Assembly (NCBI RefSeq): GCF_001552375.1
Contig: NZ_BCRB01000042.1
Location: 1 to 32,271 of the forward strand
Reading direction: 5' to 3'
From: Cellulomonas iranensis NBRC 101100 = JCM 18110
GTDB lineage: Bacteria; Actinomycetota; Actinomycetes; Actinomycetales; Cellulomonadaceae
DNA length: 32,271 nucleotides
The notes beneath the pieces are model-generated. The model saw only the letters and a program-made list of their open reading frames with translations, was not told where the DNA came from and did no database searches. Both the position numbers and the translations under genes were made by a program. Below are positions 1 through 9,600 of the stretch, in pieces. The first letter of the stretch is position 1, and the number at the start of each line of letters is the position of its first letter.

Positions 1-72
1 CCCGGCGCGGCGCCCAAGCCCGCGCCGCGGCCCGGCCCGCGCGCCACGGGCGACGGCGGCGACGCCGGCTGA
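1..72 (+). CDS. infC: Translation initiation factor IF-3, C-terminal tail (partial)
   Basis: The window opens inside a reading frame that runs in frame 1 to a TGA at 70-72. The 23 visible residues are rich in proline, alanine, arginine and glycine and end in DGGDAG. No catalytic or folded domain is visible. The call rests on context: rpmI and rplT follow directly, and infC-rpmI-rplT is the conserved order in bacteria. Actinobacterial IF-3 proteins commonly carry a low-complexity Pro/Ala-rich C-terminal extension, which fits what is seen. IF-3 binds the 30S subunit and controls start-codon selection. The 5' end of the gene lies outside the window. Confidence 0.7.
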   Translation, partial: PGAAPKPAPRPGPRATGDGGDAG

Positions 73-82
73 CACACCGCAC

Positions 83-134
83 GGGTGCCGCCCCGCGGCG
101 CCCGGACGAACCCCCGAGTCGCACGACCGTGCGA
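83..134 (+). promoter_or_regulatory. Two hairpins in the infC-rpmI spacer
   Basis: The 89-base spacer between infC and rpmI can form two stems. One pairs 83-90 with 96-103 (8 bp with one G-U). The other pairs 119-124 with 129-134 (TCGCAC with GTGCGA, 4-base loop) and ends just before the AAGGAG ribosome binding site at 145-150. L20 is known to autoregulate this operon in other bacteria by binding mRNA structures. Whether these stems do so is inference. Confidence 0.3.
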
Positions 135-161
135 TGCGAACGACAAGGAGAGACGGCAGCC

Positions 162-356
162 ATGCCGAAGAACAAGACGCACTCCGGTGCCAAGAAGCGG
201 TTCCGGGTCACCGGCACCGGCAAGGTCATGCGCGAGCAGGCCGGTGGTCGCCACCTGCTCGAGCACAAGTCGAGCCGCCGCACCCGCCGCATCGCCGGTG
301 ACGTCGTCGTCTCGCCCGCCGACACTCCCAAGATCAAGAAGCTGCTCGGCCGCTGA
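162..356 (+). CDS. rpmI: 50S ribosomal protein L35
   Basis: A 64-residue basic protein beginning [14 protein letters not shown] and ending KIKKLLGR, the standard length and signature of bacterial L35. L35 is a late-assembling protein of the large ribosomal subunit. The ATG at 162 is chosen because AAGGAG lies at 145-150 and because the family starts with MPK. An in-frame upstream GTG at 129 would add eleven unlikely residues. The gene sits between infC and rplT, and the three are normally co-transcribed. No promoter is evident in the short spacer, so expression probably comes from the infC promoter to the left of the window. Confidence 0.97.
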   Translation: MPKNKTHSGAKKRFRVTGTGKVMREQAGGRHLLEHKSSRRTRRIAGDVVVSPADTPKIKKLLGR

Positions 357-419
357 CCCCCTCGGCGCGTCAGCGCCCAGGCGGAGGCACCGAGCCCCGG
401 ACAAGGCAAGGAGCATCAC

Positions 420-803
420 GTGGCACGCGTGAAGCGGGCGGTCAACGCCCAGAAGAAGCGTCGGTCGACCCTCGAGCGGGCGAGCGGCTACCGCGGACAG
501 CGCTCGCGCCTGTACCGCAAGGCCAAGGAGCAGGTCACCCACTCGCTGGTGTACGCCTACCGCGACCGCAAGGCGCGCAAGGGCGACTTCCGCAAGCTGT
601 GGATCCAGCGCATCAACGCGGCCTCGCGTGAGAACGGTCTGACGTACAACCGTCTCATCCAGGGTCTGCGCCTCGCGGGCGTCGAGGTGGACCGTCGCGT
701 CCTGGCCGACCTGGCCGTCAACGACGCCGCCGCGTTCACCGCGCTCGTGCAGGTCGCCAAGGCCGCCCTCCCCGAGGACGTCAACGCGCCCAGCGCCGCG
801 TGA
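420..803 (+). CDS. rplT: 50S ribosomal protein L20
   Basis: A 127-residue protein starting at GTG 420 (read as [17 protein letters not shown]), with AAGGAG at 408-413. It has the long basic N-terminal extension that threads into 23S rRNA, including [16 protein letters not shown], followed by the compact domain with [21 protein letters not shown]20 is needed early in 50S assembly and in many bacteria represses its own operon. The length is a few residues above the common 117-120 because of a short Ala/Pro-rich tail. It is the last gene of infC-rpmI-rplT: a strong terminator starts about 40 bases after its stop. Confidence 0.97.
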   Translation: MARVKRAVNAQKKRRSTLERASGYRGQRSRLYRKAKEQVTHSLVYAYRDRKARKGDFRKLWIQRINAASRENGLTYNRLIQGLRLAGVEVDRRVLADLAVNDAAAFTALVQVAKAALPEDVNAPSAA

Positions 804-845
804 CCTCGCCGCGCACCGTCGGCTGACCGCCGGCACCGCAGCACC

Positions 846-880
846 GACGCCCCCGCCGTCCTCGTGACGGCGGGGGCGTC
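846..880 (+). terminator. Hairpin terminator after rplT
   Basis: A perfect 15-bp inverted repeat (846-860 with 866-880) around a 5-base loop CTCGT. The stem is almost all G-C. No U-run follows, which is usual for actinobacterial terminators. It separates the ribosomal protein operon from the methyltransferase gene. Confidence 0.85.
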
Positions 881-918
881 GTCGTCCCCCCGCGGTGACG
901 CCGTCCCCGCGGCTCGGG

Positions 919-924
919 GATGAT
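919..924 (+). promoter_or_regulatory. Leaderless -10 element for the SpoU methyltransferase
   Basis: GATGAT lies exactly 6 bases before the GTG at 931. That places the transcription start at the start codon, matching five other genes in the window. No clear -35 is seen. Confidence 0.4.
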
Positions 925-930
925 GGGGCC

Positions 931-1761
931 GTGGCCGACGACCTGCTGAGCAACCCCCGCGCCGACCGCGTCAAGGCGGTGCGCGCGCTCGCCGACCGGT
1001 CCGCGCGGCGCCGGCACGGCCGGTTCCTCGTCGAGGGGCCGCAGGCCGTCCGGGAGGCCGTCGCTCCCGGCGGTGGGTGCGTGCACGAGCTGTACGCGAC
1101 GCCCGACGCGGCGCAGCGGTACGCCGACGTGCTGGCCGCGGCCGACGCCGGCGGCGTGCGCGTGCGCCTCGCGACGCCCGAGGTGGTCGACGCCATGAGC
1201 GCCGACGCGCAGGGCCTGGTCGCGGTCGCGGACCTCGTGCACGCCGGCCTGGACGCGGTCGTCGCGGGCGCGCCCCGGCTCGTCGCGGTGCTCGCGCACG
1301 TGCGCGACCCCGGCAACGCGGGCACCGTGCTGCGCGCGGCCGACGCGGCCGGCGCCGACGCGGTCGTGCTCACGGCGAGCAGCGTCGACGTGCACAACCC
1401 CAAGGTGGTGCGCTCGACGGCGGGCTCGCTGTTCCACCTGCCGGTCGTCACGGGGCCCGAGCTCCCGGACGTCGTCGCGGCGCTGCGGGACGCCGGGGTC
1501 GCGGTGCTCGCCGCGGCGGGCGGGGGTGCGCACGACCTCGACGACCTGCTCGACGTCGCGGGGCGGGCACCGCAGGGTGTGCCCGACCTCGCGGCGCCCA
1601 CGGCCTGGGTCTTCGGCAACGAGGCGTGGGGGCTGCGCGACGAGGACCTCGCGCTCGCCGACGCCGTCGTGCGGGTGCCGCTGCGCGGGCGCGCCGAGTC
1701 GCTCAACCTCGCGACGGCCGCGGCGGTCTGCCTGTACGCGTCGGGGCGCGCGCAGCGCTGA
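931..1761 (+). CDS. TrmH/SpoU-family RNA 2'-O-methyltransferase
   Basis: A 276-residue SPOUT-class methyltransferase that transfers a methyl group from S-adenosylmethionine to a ribose 2'-OH in rRNA or tRNA; the exact target cannot be read from the sequence. The N-terminal substrate-binding domain carries RRRHGRFLVEGPQAVREAV. The SpoU catalytic domain has motif 1 HVRDPGNAGTVLRAADA (residues 123-139, N129), motif 2 FGNEAWGL (about 228-235), and motif 3 SLNLATAAAV (257-266), which together form the knotted SAM site. I place the start at GTG 931, not the in-frame GTG at 895: homologous sequence begins near here and GATGAT sits 6 bases upstream. A SpoU gene between rplT and pheS is a recurrent actinobacterial arrangement. 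Confidence 0.9.
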   Translation: MADDLLSNPRADRVKAVRALADRSARRRHGRFLVEGPQAVREAVAPGGGCVHELYATPDAAQRYADVLAAADAGGVRVRLATPEVVDAMSADAQGLVAVADLVHAGLDAVVAGAPRLVAVLAHVRDPGNAGTVLRAADAAGADAVVLTASSVDVHNPKVVRSTAGSLFHLPVVTGPELPDVVAALRDAGVAVLAAAGGGAHDLDDLLDVAGRAPQGVPDLAAPTAWVFGNEAWGLRDEDLALADAVVRVPLRGRAESLNLATAAAVCLYASGRAQR

Positions 1762-1843
1762 CCGCCGAGCGCCCGGGGCCGGACGCCGAGCGGACGGTCC
1801 GCGTCGCGCGGCGCGAGACCTGCCGTGCCGGGGCGCGCCCTGG

Positions 1844-1849
1844 CAGGCT
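1844..1849 (+). promoter_or_regulatory. Leaderless -10 element for thpR
   Basis: CAGGCT followed by six bases (GACCGC) and the ATG at 1856. No Shine-Dalgarno sequence is present upstream, so a leaderless transcript is the simplest reading. Confidence 0.4.
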
Positions 1850-1855
1850 GACCGC

Positions 1856-2494
1856 ATGCGACTGTTCGCCGCGGTGTGGCCGCCCGACGACGTGCTCGAC
1901 CACCTCGACCTCGCGCTGGGCGCCGTCCGCGCCCGCAGCGGGCCCGACGACGCGGTGCGGTGGACCGCGCGCGACGCGTGGCACCTGACGTCGGCGTTCT
2001 ACGGGACGCTGCCCGACGCCGTCGTCGACGCGCTGGGGGCCGACCTCGCGGCGCACGCGACCGCGCTCGCGCCGTTCGACCTGCGGCTCGCGGGCGCCGG
2101 TGTCTTCGCGCACCGCACGCTGTGGGTCGGCGCGGGCGGCGACGTCGCCGCGGCCACCGCGCTCGCGGCCGCGGCCCGTGCGGCGGGCGACGCGCACGGC
2201 GCACCGCCCGACCCCCGTGTGCGGCACCGTCCGCACCTCACGGTGGGACGCGTGCGGCCAGCGGGTCGTCCGGCGCGGCACCGCGGCACGCCCCCCGGTG
2301 CGCGGGGGCCGGGCCGGGACAGGGCCCGGTTCGACGACCCGGGACCCGCGGAGACGTTCGTGCAGGCGCTCGCGGTGTACCAGGGGCCGGTGTGGACCGT
2401 GGACGAGATCACGCTCGTCGAGTCGCGCCCGGGCGAAGGGCGTGGCGGCGGGCCGCTGTACACGCCGCTCGCGCGGTGTCCGCTCGGCCGCTGA
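1856..2494 (+). CDS. thpR: RNA 2',3'-cyclic phosphodiesterase / 2'-5' RNA ligase family (2H)
   Basis: A 212-residue 2H phosphoesterase. It has the two HxTx motifs that form the active site: HLTS at residues 43-46 (in WHLTSAFYG) and HLTV at 127-130 (in HRPHLTVGRV). The C-terminus carries WTVDEITLVESRPGEG, typical of ThpR. Family members hydrolyse 2',3'-cyclic phosphates at RNA ends and catalyse 2'-5' ligation in vitro; the physiological substrate is poorly defined. After the second motif there is an unusually Arg/Pro/Gly-rich stretch (roughly residues 136-160) that looks like a low-complexity insertion. The start is set by the family N-terminus MRLFAAVWPP and the hexamer at 1844-1849. Confidence 0.88.
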   Translation: MRLFAAVWPPDDVLDHLDLALGAVRARSGPDDAVRWTARDAWHLTSAFYGTLPDAVVDALGADLAAHATALAPFDLRLAGAGVFAHRTLWVGAGGDVAAATALAAAARAAGDAHGAPPDPRVRHRPHLTVGRVRPAGRPARHRGTPPGARGPGRDRARFDDPGPAETFVQALAVYQGPVWTVDEITLVESRPGEGRGGGPLYTPLARCPLGR

Positions 2495-2506
2495 CCCGGG
2501 CTGTGG

Positions 2507-2512
2507 CAGCAT
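2507..2512 (+). promoter_or_regulatory. Leaderless -10 element before a 24-codon ORF
   Basis: CAGCAT, six bases (GACGGC), then ATG at 2519. This is the same geometry as in front of five recognised genes in the window. Confidence 0.35.
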
Positions 2513-2518
2513 GACGGC

Positions 2519-2593
2519 ATGAGCGCGGTCGAGCGCACCCGCACGGCGGGTGGTCACCGATTTCCGCGGCCCGTCCCGGGCCGCGTGCGCTGA
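2519..2593 (+). CDS. Possible small leaderless peptide (24 aa) upstream of pheST
   Basis: An ATG-to-TGA frame of 24 codons, product starting MSAVERTRTAGGHRF and ending VPGRVR. It is basic, with five arginines in the last half and no membrane segment. I do not recognise it. It contains only one phenylalanine, so it is not an obvious phenylalanine attenuation leader of the E. coli pheM kind. The reason to list it is its position: its ATG follows CAGCAT-N6, the leaderless signature seen elsewhere here, and it lies alone between thpR and pheS. A hairpin at 2609-2640 starts 15 bases after its stop. It could be a regulatory uORF, a short unknown protein, or a chance frame. Confidence 0.35.
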   Translation: MSAVERTRTAGGHRFPRPVPGRVR

Positions 2594-2608
2594 CCTGCAC
2601 GCCGACGC

Positions 2609-2640
2609 CGGCCGCTGACGTCCTTCGGACGCCCCGGCCG
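2609..2640 (+). terminator. Hairpin between the small ORF and the pheST promoter
   Basis: CGGCCG (2609-2614) pairs with CGGCCG (2635-2640) and CGTCC (2619-2623) with GGACG (2627-2631), closing a TTC loop with a 4+3-base internal loop. It could end upstream transcripts or act as an attenuator for read-through into pheST. No U-run follows. Confidence 0.4.
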
Positions 2641-2658
2641 CCCCGGGCCGGGCGCCAC

Positions 2659-3840
<1,182 letters not shown>

Positions 3841-3841
3841 C

Positions 3842-6421
3842 ATGCCTCGTATCCCGCTGACCTGGCTCGGCGACCACGTCGAGCTGCCCGCCGACCTCAC
3901 CGCCGAGACGCTCGCCGCGGACCTCGTGCGCGTGGGGCTCGAGGAGGAGGCGATCCACACCTCGGGCGTGACGGGCCCGCTCGTCGTCGGCCAGGTGCTC
4001 GAGCTGACGCCCGAGCCGCAGAAGAACGGCAAGACGATCAACTGGTGCCGCGTCGACGTCGGGGCGCACAACGACCTCGACGAGGCCGGCGAGCCGACGG
4101 TCGCGCGCGGCATCGTGTGCGGCGCGCACAACTTCGGCGTGGGCGACCGCGTCGTCGTCGCGCTGCCGGGCGCCGTGCTGCCCGGGCCCTTCCCGATCGC
4201 GGCGCGCAAGACGTACGGGCACGTGTCGGACGGCATGATCTGCTCGGCCCGCGAGCTCGGGCTGGGCGAGGACCACGACGGGATCATCGTGCTGTCGCGC
4301 CTCGGCCACGGCGACGACGTGACGGCGCCCGGCACCGACGCGCTGCGCCTGCTGGGCCTGGCCGACGAGGTGCTCGAGATCAACGTGACCCCGGACCGGG
4401 GCTACTGCTTCTCGATGCGCGGCGTCGCGCGCGAGTACGCGCACTCGACGGGTGCGCGCTTCACGGACCTCGGCCTGCCGTCCGACGACGTGCTGCGCGA
4501 GCGGCCCGCGGGGTTCGGCGTCGAGATCGACGACGACGCGGGCATCCACGACGTGCCGGGCTGCGACCGGTTCGTCGCGCAGGTCGTGCGCGGCGTCGCG
4601 GCGTCCGCGCCGTCGCCGGCGTGGCTGCAGCGGCGCCTCACGCAGGCCGGCATGCGGCCCATCGGCCTCGCGGTCGACGTGACGAACTACGTGATGCTCG
4701 ACCTGGGCCAGCCCATGCACGCCTACGACCTCGCGACGCTGACGGCGCCCGTGGTGGTGCGGCGCGCGCGGGCGGGGGAGCGCACGACGACGCTCGACGG
4801 CGTCGAGCGCACGCTCGACCCGCAGGACCTGCTGGTCACCGACTCGACCGGGGGGCGCGCGGCGCGCGTCCTCGGGATCGCGGGCGTCATGGGCGGCGCG
4901 GACTCCGAGGTGTCGGACGGCACGACGGACCTGCTGCTCGAGGCCGCGCACTTCGACGCCGTGAGCGTCGCGCGGTCCTCGCGGCGGCACCGGCTGACCT
5001 CGGAGGCCTCCAAGCGGTTCGAGCGCGGCGTCGACCCGCGGCTCGCACGGGTCGCGGTCGCGCGCGCGGCGGCGCTGCTCGTCGAGCACGGCGGCGGCAC
5101 GGTCGACGACGCGCTCACCGACGTCGACCGCACGGGCGCGCCCGCGCCGGTCGCGTTCGACCCCGCGCAGGCGGGGCGGCTCGTCGGCGTGCCGTACACG
5201 GACGACGAGGTGCGCGCGACCCTCGAGGAGATCGGCTGCACGGTCGACGCGTCGGCCGTGCCGTGGCGGGTCACGGCGCCCACGTGGCGTCCGGACCTCG
5301 TCGCGGGCGTCGACCTGGTCGAGGAGGTCGCCCGGCTGCGCGGGTACGACGCGATCCCGTCGGTCGTGCCGCCCGCACCCGTCGGCCGGGGGCTCACGCG
5401 CGGTCAGCGGCAGCGCCGCGCGGTCGCCGACGCGCTCGCGGCCGCCGGCATGGTCGAGGTGCTGAGCTACCCGTTCGTCTCGGCGGCGCAGCTCGACGCG
5501 CTCGGGCTGGCCGCGGACGACGAGCGGCGCCACGCGGTGCGCCTGGTCAACCCGCTCGCCGACGGTCAGCCGCTGATGCGCACCGACCTGCTCGTGACGC
5601 TGCTGGAGACCGCGCGTCGCAACGTCGCGCGCGGCACGACCGACCTCGGCGTGTTCGAGCTCGGGCTGGTGACGCTCCCGGGTGCGGACGGCGGGGTCGC
5701 GCCGCGGCTGCCCGGGGGCGTGCGTCCCGCGGACGACGTGCTCGCGACCGTCGAGGCGGCCGTGCCGCACCAGCCGCTGCACGTCGCGGGCGTGCTCACG
5801 GGGCTCGTCGAGCCGTCCGGGCACTGGGGTCCCGGCCGCCGCGCGGACCACGCGGACGCGATCGCGCTCGTGCAGCGCGTCGCGCAGCGCGTGGGCGTCG
5901 AGCTCGCGGTCGCGGCCGACGGCGAGCGTGCACCGTTCCACCCGGGTCGGTGCGCGCGCCTCACGGCGCCGACGGGCGCGGTCGTGGGGCACGCGGGCGA
6001 GCTGCACCCGCAGGTGGTCGCGGCGCTCGACCTGCCGGCGCGCGCGGTCGCGTTCGAGGTCGACCTCACGGCGCTGCTCGCGGAGTCGTCGGACGCGCCC
6101 GTCGAGGCCGCCCCGGTCTCGACCTTCCCGGTCGCCAAGGAGGACGTCGCGCTCGTCGTGGCGTCCGACGTCCCGGCGGCGGACGTGCTGGCCGCGGTCC
6201 GTGCGGGTGTCGAGCAGAGCCCCGCGGGCGACGTGCTGGAGGACGTGCGGCTGTTCGACGTCTACACGGGCGACCAGATCGGCGAGGGGCGCACGTCGCT
6301 CGCGTTCGCGCTGCGCCTGCGTGCGCCGGACCGCACGCTCACGGCTGCCGAGACCGCGGCGGTGCGTGACGCGGTCGTGGCCGAGGCGCACGCGCGCGTC
6401 GGCGCGGAGCTGCGCGCGTAG
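3842..6421 (+). CDS. pheT: Phenylalanyl-tRNA synthetase beta chain
   Basis: An 859-residue protein of normal length for PheT. In order: the N-terminal piece MPRIPLTWLGDHVEL; the tRNA-binding OB fold (about 40-165, with GPLVVGQVLELTPEPQ); the B3/B4 editing domain (about 220-400, with YVMLDLGQPMHAYDL), which removes mischarged tyrosine; the B5 domain (about 415-490, ending in WRPDLVAGVDLVEEVAR); the catalytic-like core; and the FDX-ACB anticodon-binding domain (last 95 residues, from STFPVAKEDVAL). It pairs with PheS from the adjacent gene. A long hairpin 20 bases after the stop closes the operon. Confidence 0.97.
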   Translation: MPRIPLTWLGDHVELPADLTAETLAADLVRVGLEEEAIHTSGVTGPLVVGQVLELTPEPQKNGKTINWCRVDVGAHNDLDEAGEPTVARGIVCGAHNFGVGDRVVVALPGAVLPGPFPIAARKTYGHVSDGMICSARELGLGEDHDGIIVLSRLGHGDDVTAPGTDALRLLGLADEVLEINVTPDRGYCFSMRGVAREYAHSTGARFTDLGLPSDDVLRERPAGFGVEIDDDAGIHDVPGCDRFVAQVVRGVAASAPSPAWLQRRLTQAGMRPIGLAVDVTNYVMLDLGQPMHAYDLATLTAPVVVRRARAGERTTTLDGVERTLDPQDLLVTDSTGGRAARVLGIAGVMGGADSEVSDGTTDLLLEAAHFDAVSVARSSRRHRLTSEASKRFERGVDPRLARVAVARAAALLVEHGGGTVDDALTDVDRTGAPAPVAFDPAQAGRLVGVPYTDDEVRATLEEIGCTVDASAVPWRVTAPTWRPDLVAGVDLVEEVARLRGYDAIPSVVPPAPVGRGLTRGQRQRRAVADALAAAGMVEVLSYPFVSAAQLDALGLAADDERRHAVRLVNPLADGQPLMRTDLLVTLLETARRNVARGTTDLGVFELGLVTLPGADGGVAPRLPGGVRPADDVLATVEAAVPHQPLHVAGVLTGLVEPSGHWGPGRRADHADAIALVQRVAQRVGVELAVAADGERAPFHPGRCARLTAPTGAVVGHAGELHPQVVAALDLPARAVAFEVDLTALLAESSDAPVEAAPVSTFPVAKEDVALVVASDVPAADVLAAVRAGVEQSPAGDVLEDVRLFDVYTGDQIGEGRTSLAFALRLRAPDRTLTAAETAAVRDAVVAEAHARVGAELRA

Positions 6422-6440
6422 CGGACGGTTCCGTCTCACC

Positions 6441-6476
6441 GCAGGCCGGTCCCGGGTGCTCCCGGGGCCGGCCTGC
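6441..6476 (+). terminator. Hairpin terminator after pheST
   Basis: GCAGGCCGG (6441-6449) pairs with CCGGCCTGC (6468-6476). The stem continues through a T-G wobble (6450-6467) to CCCGGG/CCCGGG, giving 16 bp around a TGCT loop. No U-tract follows. Confidence 0.8.
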
Positions 6477-6548
6477 GTCGTCCCTGCGCCGTGTCGCGCC
6501 CCGCTCGGCACCGCGAAATGCGGACGAACCGGGGCGTCGTCGGACGAG

Positions 6549-6577
6549 TTCACCAGATAGTTACTGTCGGGTAGTTG
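6549..6577 (+). promoter_or_regulatory. Promoter of the secreted nuclease, with a GTTCACC element
   Basis: TTCACC (6549-6554), a 17-base spacer, then TAGTTG (6572-6577): a housekeeping-type -35/-10 pair. The -35 lies inside GTTCACC (6548-6554), the core of the Streptomyces PHO box, and GTT recurs at 6560 and 6574. The spacing between repeats (12 and 14) is not the strict 11 of PHO boxes, so PhoP control is only suggested. The leader to the GTG at 6693 is about 110 bases. Confidence 0.5.
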
Positions 6578-6692
6578 CGGCGAAAGGGACGGACCCCACA
6601 GGGTGAGGACGGCCGTCCAGGTGCGGCCGCCTGCCCGCGCGACGAGGCGTGGTCACCACGACCCCTCGCCGCGCCCGACGGAGGAGATCTGC

Positions 6693-9600
6693 GTGCACGT
6701 CAGACGAACGGCCACCGGAGCGCTCACCGCGCTCGCCCTGGTGCTCACCGGCGGTGTGGCAGCCGCCGGAGCCGCGAGCGCGGCGGTGTCGACCGACGCG
6801 ACCCTGCTGGTCAACGAGGTGTACGGGGGTGGCGGCAACTCCGGCGCCCCGTTCGACCGGGACTTCGTGGAGCTGGTGAACACGGGCGACGCCCCCGTGG
6901 ACCTCGCGGGGTACTCGCTGCAGTACGCGTCCGTGACGGGCGCGTCGTGGCAGGTCACGCCGCTGTCCGGCAGCGTGCCCGCCGGCTCGACGTTCGTGGT
7001 CGGGCAGGCGTTCGGCGCGAACACCGCGGCGCCCGACGTGCCGGTGGACCTCGAGGGCACGAACGTCGCCATGAGCGGCACGAACGGCAAGGTCGCGCTC
7101 GTGCAGGGCACCGCGGCGCTGACGTGCTCGACCGGGTGCGCGCAGGTCGACACGGTCGTGGACCTGCTGGGCTGGGGCCCGACCGCGTCGTCGTTCGCCG
7201 GCACCGCCCCGGCGCCCGCGACGACGAACGCGACGTCGGTGCAGCGCGACGACGCGCACACGCACACGGCCGACAACGCGGCGGACTTCCGCGCCGCGAC
7301 GCCGACGCCCACGCCGGCGGGCACGGGACCGGGCGAGCCCGGCGAACCCGGTGAGCCGACGACCGTGACGATCGCCGAGGTGCAGGGCACCGGCGACGCG
7401 TCGCCTCTCGCGGGCCGCACGGTCACGACGTCCGGCGTCGTCACCGCGGTGTACGCGACCGGTGGCTACGACGGCTACGTGCTGCAGACCCCGGGCTCGG
7501 GCGGGGGCGACACCACCGGGCGTACCGGGTCCGAGGCGGTGTTCGTGTACTCGCCGTCGACCGTCGGGCAGGTGTCCACCGGGCAGCACGTGCGCGTGAC
7601 CGGGCAGGTCGCCGAGTACTTCGGCCTCACGCAGATCGCGGTCGAGGGTGCCGCGGCGCTCAAGCAGCTCCCGGCCGCCGACGCGCCGACGCCCGTGCAG
7701 GGCACGTGGCCCGCGGACGCGGCGGCGCGCGAGGCGCTCGAGTCGATGCTGTACCTGCCGACCGGCGACCTCACGGTCTCGAACACGTACACGACCAACC
7801 AGTACGGCGAGGTCGCGCTCGCGGTCGGCACGACGCCGCTGCTGCAGCCGACCGACGTCGCACGCCCGGGCACGCCCGAGGCCGCGGCGGTCGTCGCCGA
7901 CAACGCCGCCCGCGGCGTCGTGCTCGACGACGGCGCGTCGACCAACTTCCTCGCGCCCGGCAACGGCGCGCTGACGCCGCCGTACGTGTCGCTCGACAAC
8001 CCCGTGCGGATCGGCGCGGCCGTGCAGTTCACCGACCCGGTCGTCGTCGACTACCGCAACAACGCGTGGAAGCTCAGCCCGACCGCGCCGGTCGTGGCGG
8101 GCAGGCCCGCGCCCGCGACGTTCGAGGACACCCGCACCGCGGCACCCGCGGCCGTGGGCGGCGACCTGAGCGTGGCCTCGTTCAACGTCCTCAACTACTT
8201 CACGACGCTCGGCGACGAGAACCCCGCGTGCGTGCCGTACCGCGACCCCACGGGTGAGCCGGTCACGGTCCGCGAGGGCTGCGACCAGCGCGGCGCGTGG
8301 GACAAGGCGGACCTCGAGCGGCAGCAGGACAAGATCGTCGCGGCCATCACGGCGCTCGACGCCGACGTGGTCGGCCTGCTCGAGATCGAGAACTCGGCAC
8401 GCGTCACGGGCACGCCCGACGCGGCGCTCGCGACGCTCGTCGACGCGCTCAACGAGGCCGCCGGCGCCGGGACGTGGGCGTACGTCCCGTCGTCCGCCGA
8501 GCTGCCGCCCGCGGCCGAGCAGGACGTCATCACCAACGCGATCATCTACCGGCCGGCCGCGGCGACGCCCACGGGCGACCCCCGCGCGCTGGGCGACCAG
8601 GGCGGCGACGACCAGGCGTTCGGCAACGCGCGCGAGCCGATCGGCCAGGTCTTCACGCCGGCCGCGGGCGGCGAGCCCCTGCTCGTCGTGGTGAACCACT
8701 TCAAGTCCAAGAGCTCGGCCGGCCCCTGGCCGGGCGACCGCGACACGGGCGACGGGCAGGGCGCGTCGAACGAGTCGCGCGTGCGCCAGGCGACCGCGCT
8801 GCGCGACTGGGTGCCCACCGTGCAGGGCGACGCCACGGCGGTCGCGCTGGTCGGTGACTTCAACTCGTACACGCACGAGGACCCGCTGCAGGTGCTGTAC
8901 GACGCGGGCTACGTCAACGCCGCGGCGCAGCTCGCGCCGGGTGAGCACTCGTACGCGTTCCAGGGCCTGTCGGGCTCGCTCGACCACGTGCTGCTCAACG
9001 AGGCGGCCGCGACCCGGGCGACCGGCGCGGACGTGTGGGGCATCAACGCCGAGGAGTCGATCGCGCTCGAGTACAGCCGGTTCAACTACCACGGCACGTC
9101 GTTCTACGCACCGGACCCGTACCGGTCGTCGGACCACAACCCCGTCAAGGTGGGCTTCGCCGCGGGCGAGGACAACACCGGCCCGGTCGACCTCACGTTC
9201 CTCAACATCAACGACTTCCACGGGCGCATCGACGCCAACACCGTGAAGTTCGCGGGGACCGTCGAGCAGCAGCGCGCGGCGGCGGACGGCCCGGTGGCCT
9301 TCCTGTCGGCGGGCGACAACATCGGTGCGTCGCTGTTCGCGTCGGCCGTGCAGGACGACCAGCCGACGATCGACGTGCTGAACGCGCTGGACCTGCGCGC
9401 GTCGGCGGTCGGCAACCACGAGTTCGACAAGGGGTACGACGACCTCGTCGACCGCGTGATCGCGGGCGGCGACAACGCCGCGTTCCCGTACCTGGGCGCG
9501 AACGTCTACGAGAAGGGCACCACGACGCCCGCGCTCGACGAGTACGCGCTGCTCGACATGGGTGGGGTGAGCGTCGCCGTGATCGGCGTGGTCACGCAGG

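Noticed and set aside
129-161. Upstream GTG start for rpmI
   Set aside because: Family proteins begin at MPKNKTHS, and AAGGAG at 145-150 points to the ATG at 162.
7328-7360. GEPGEPGEP as a collagen-like domain
   Set aside because: Only three repeats between two domains; a Pro/Gly linker is the simpler reading.
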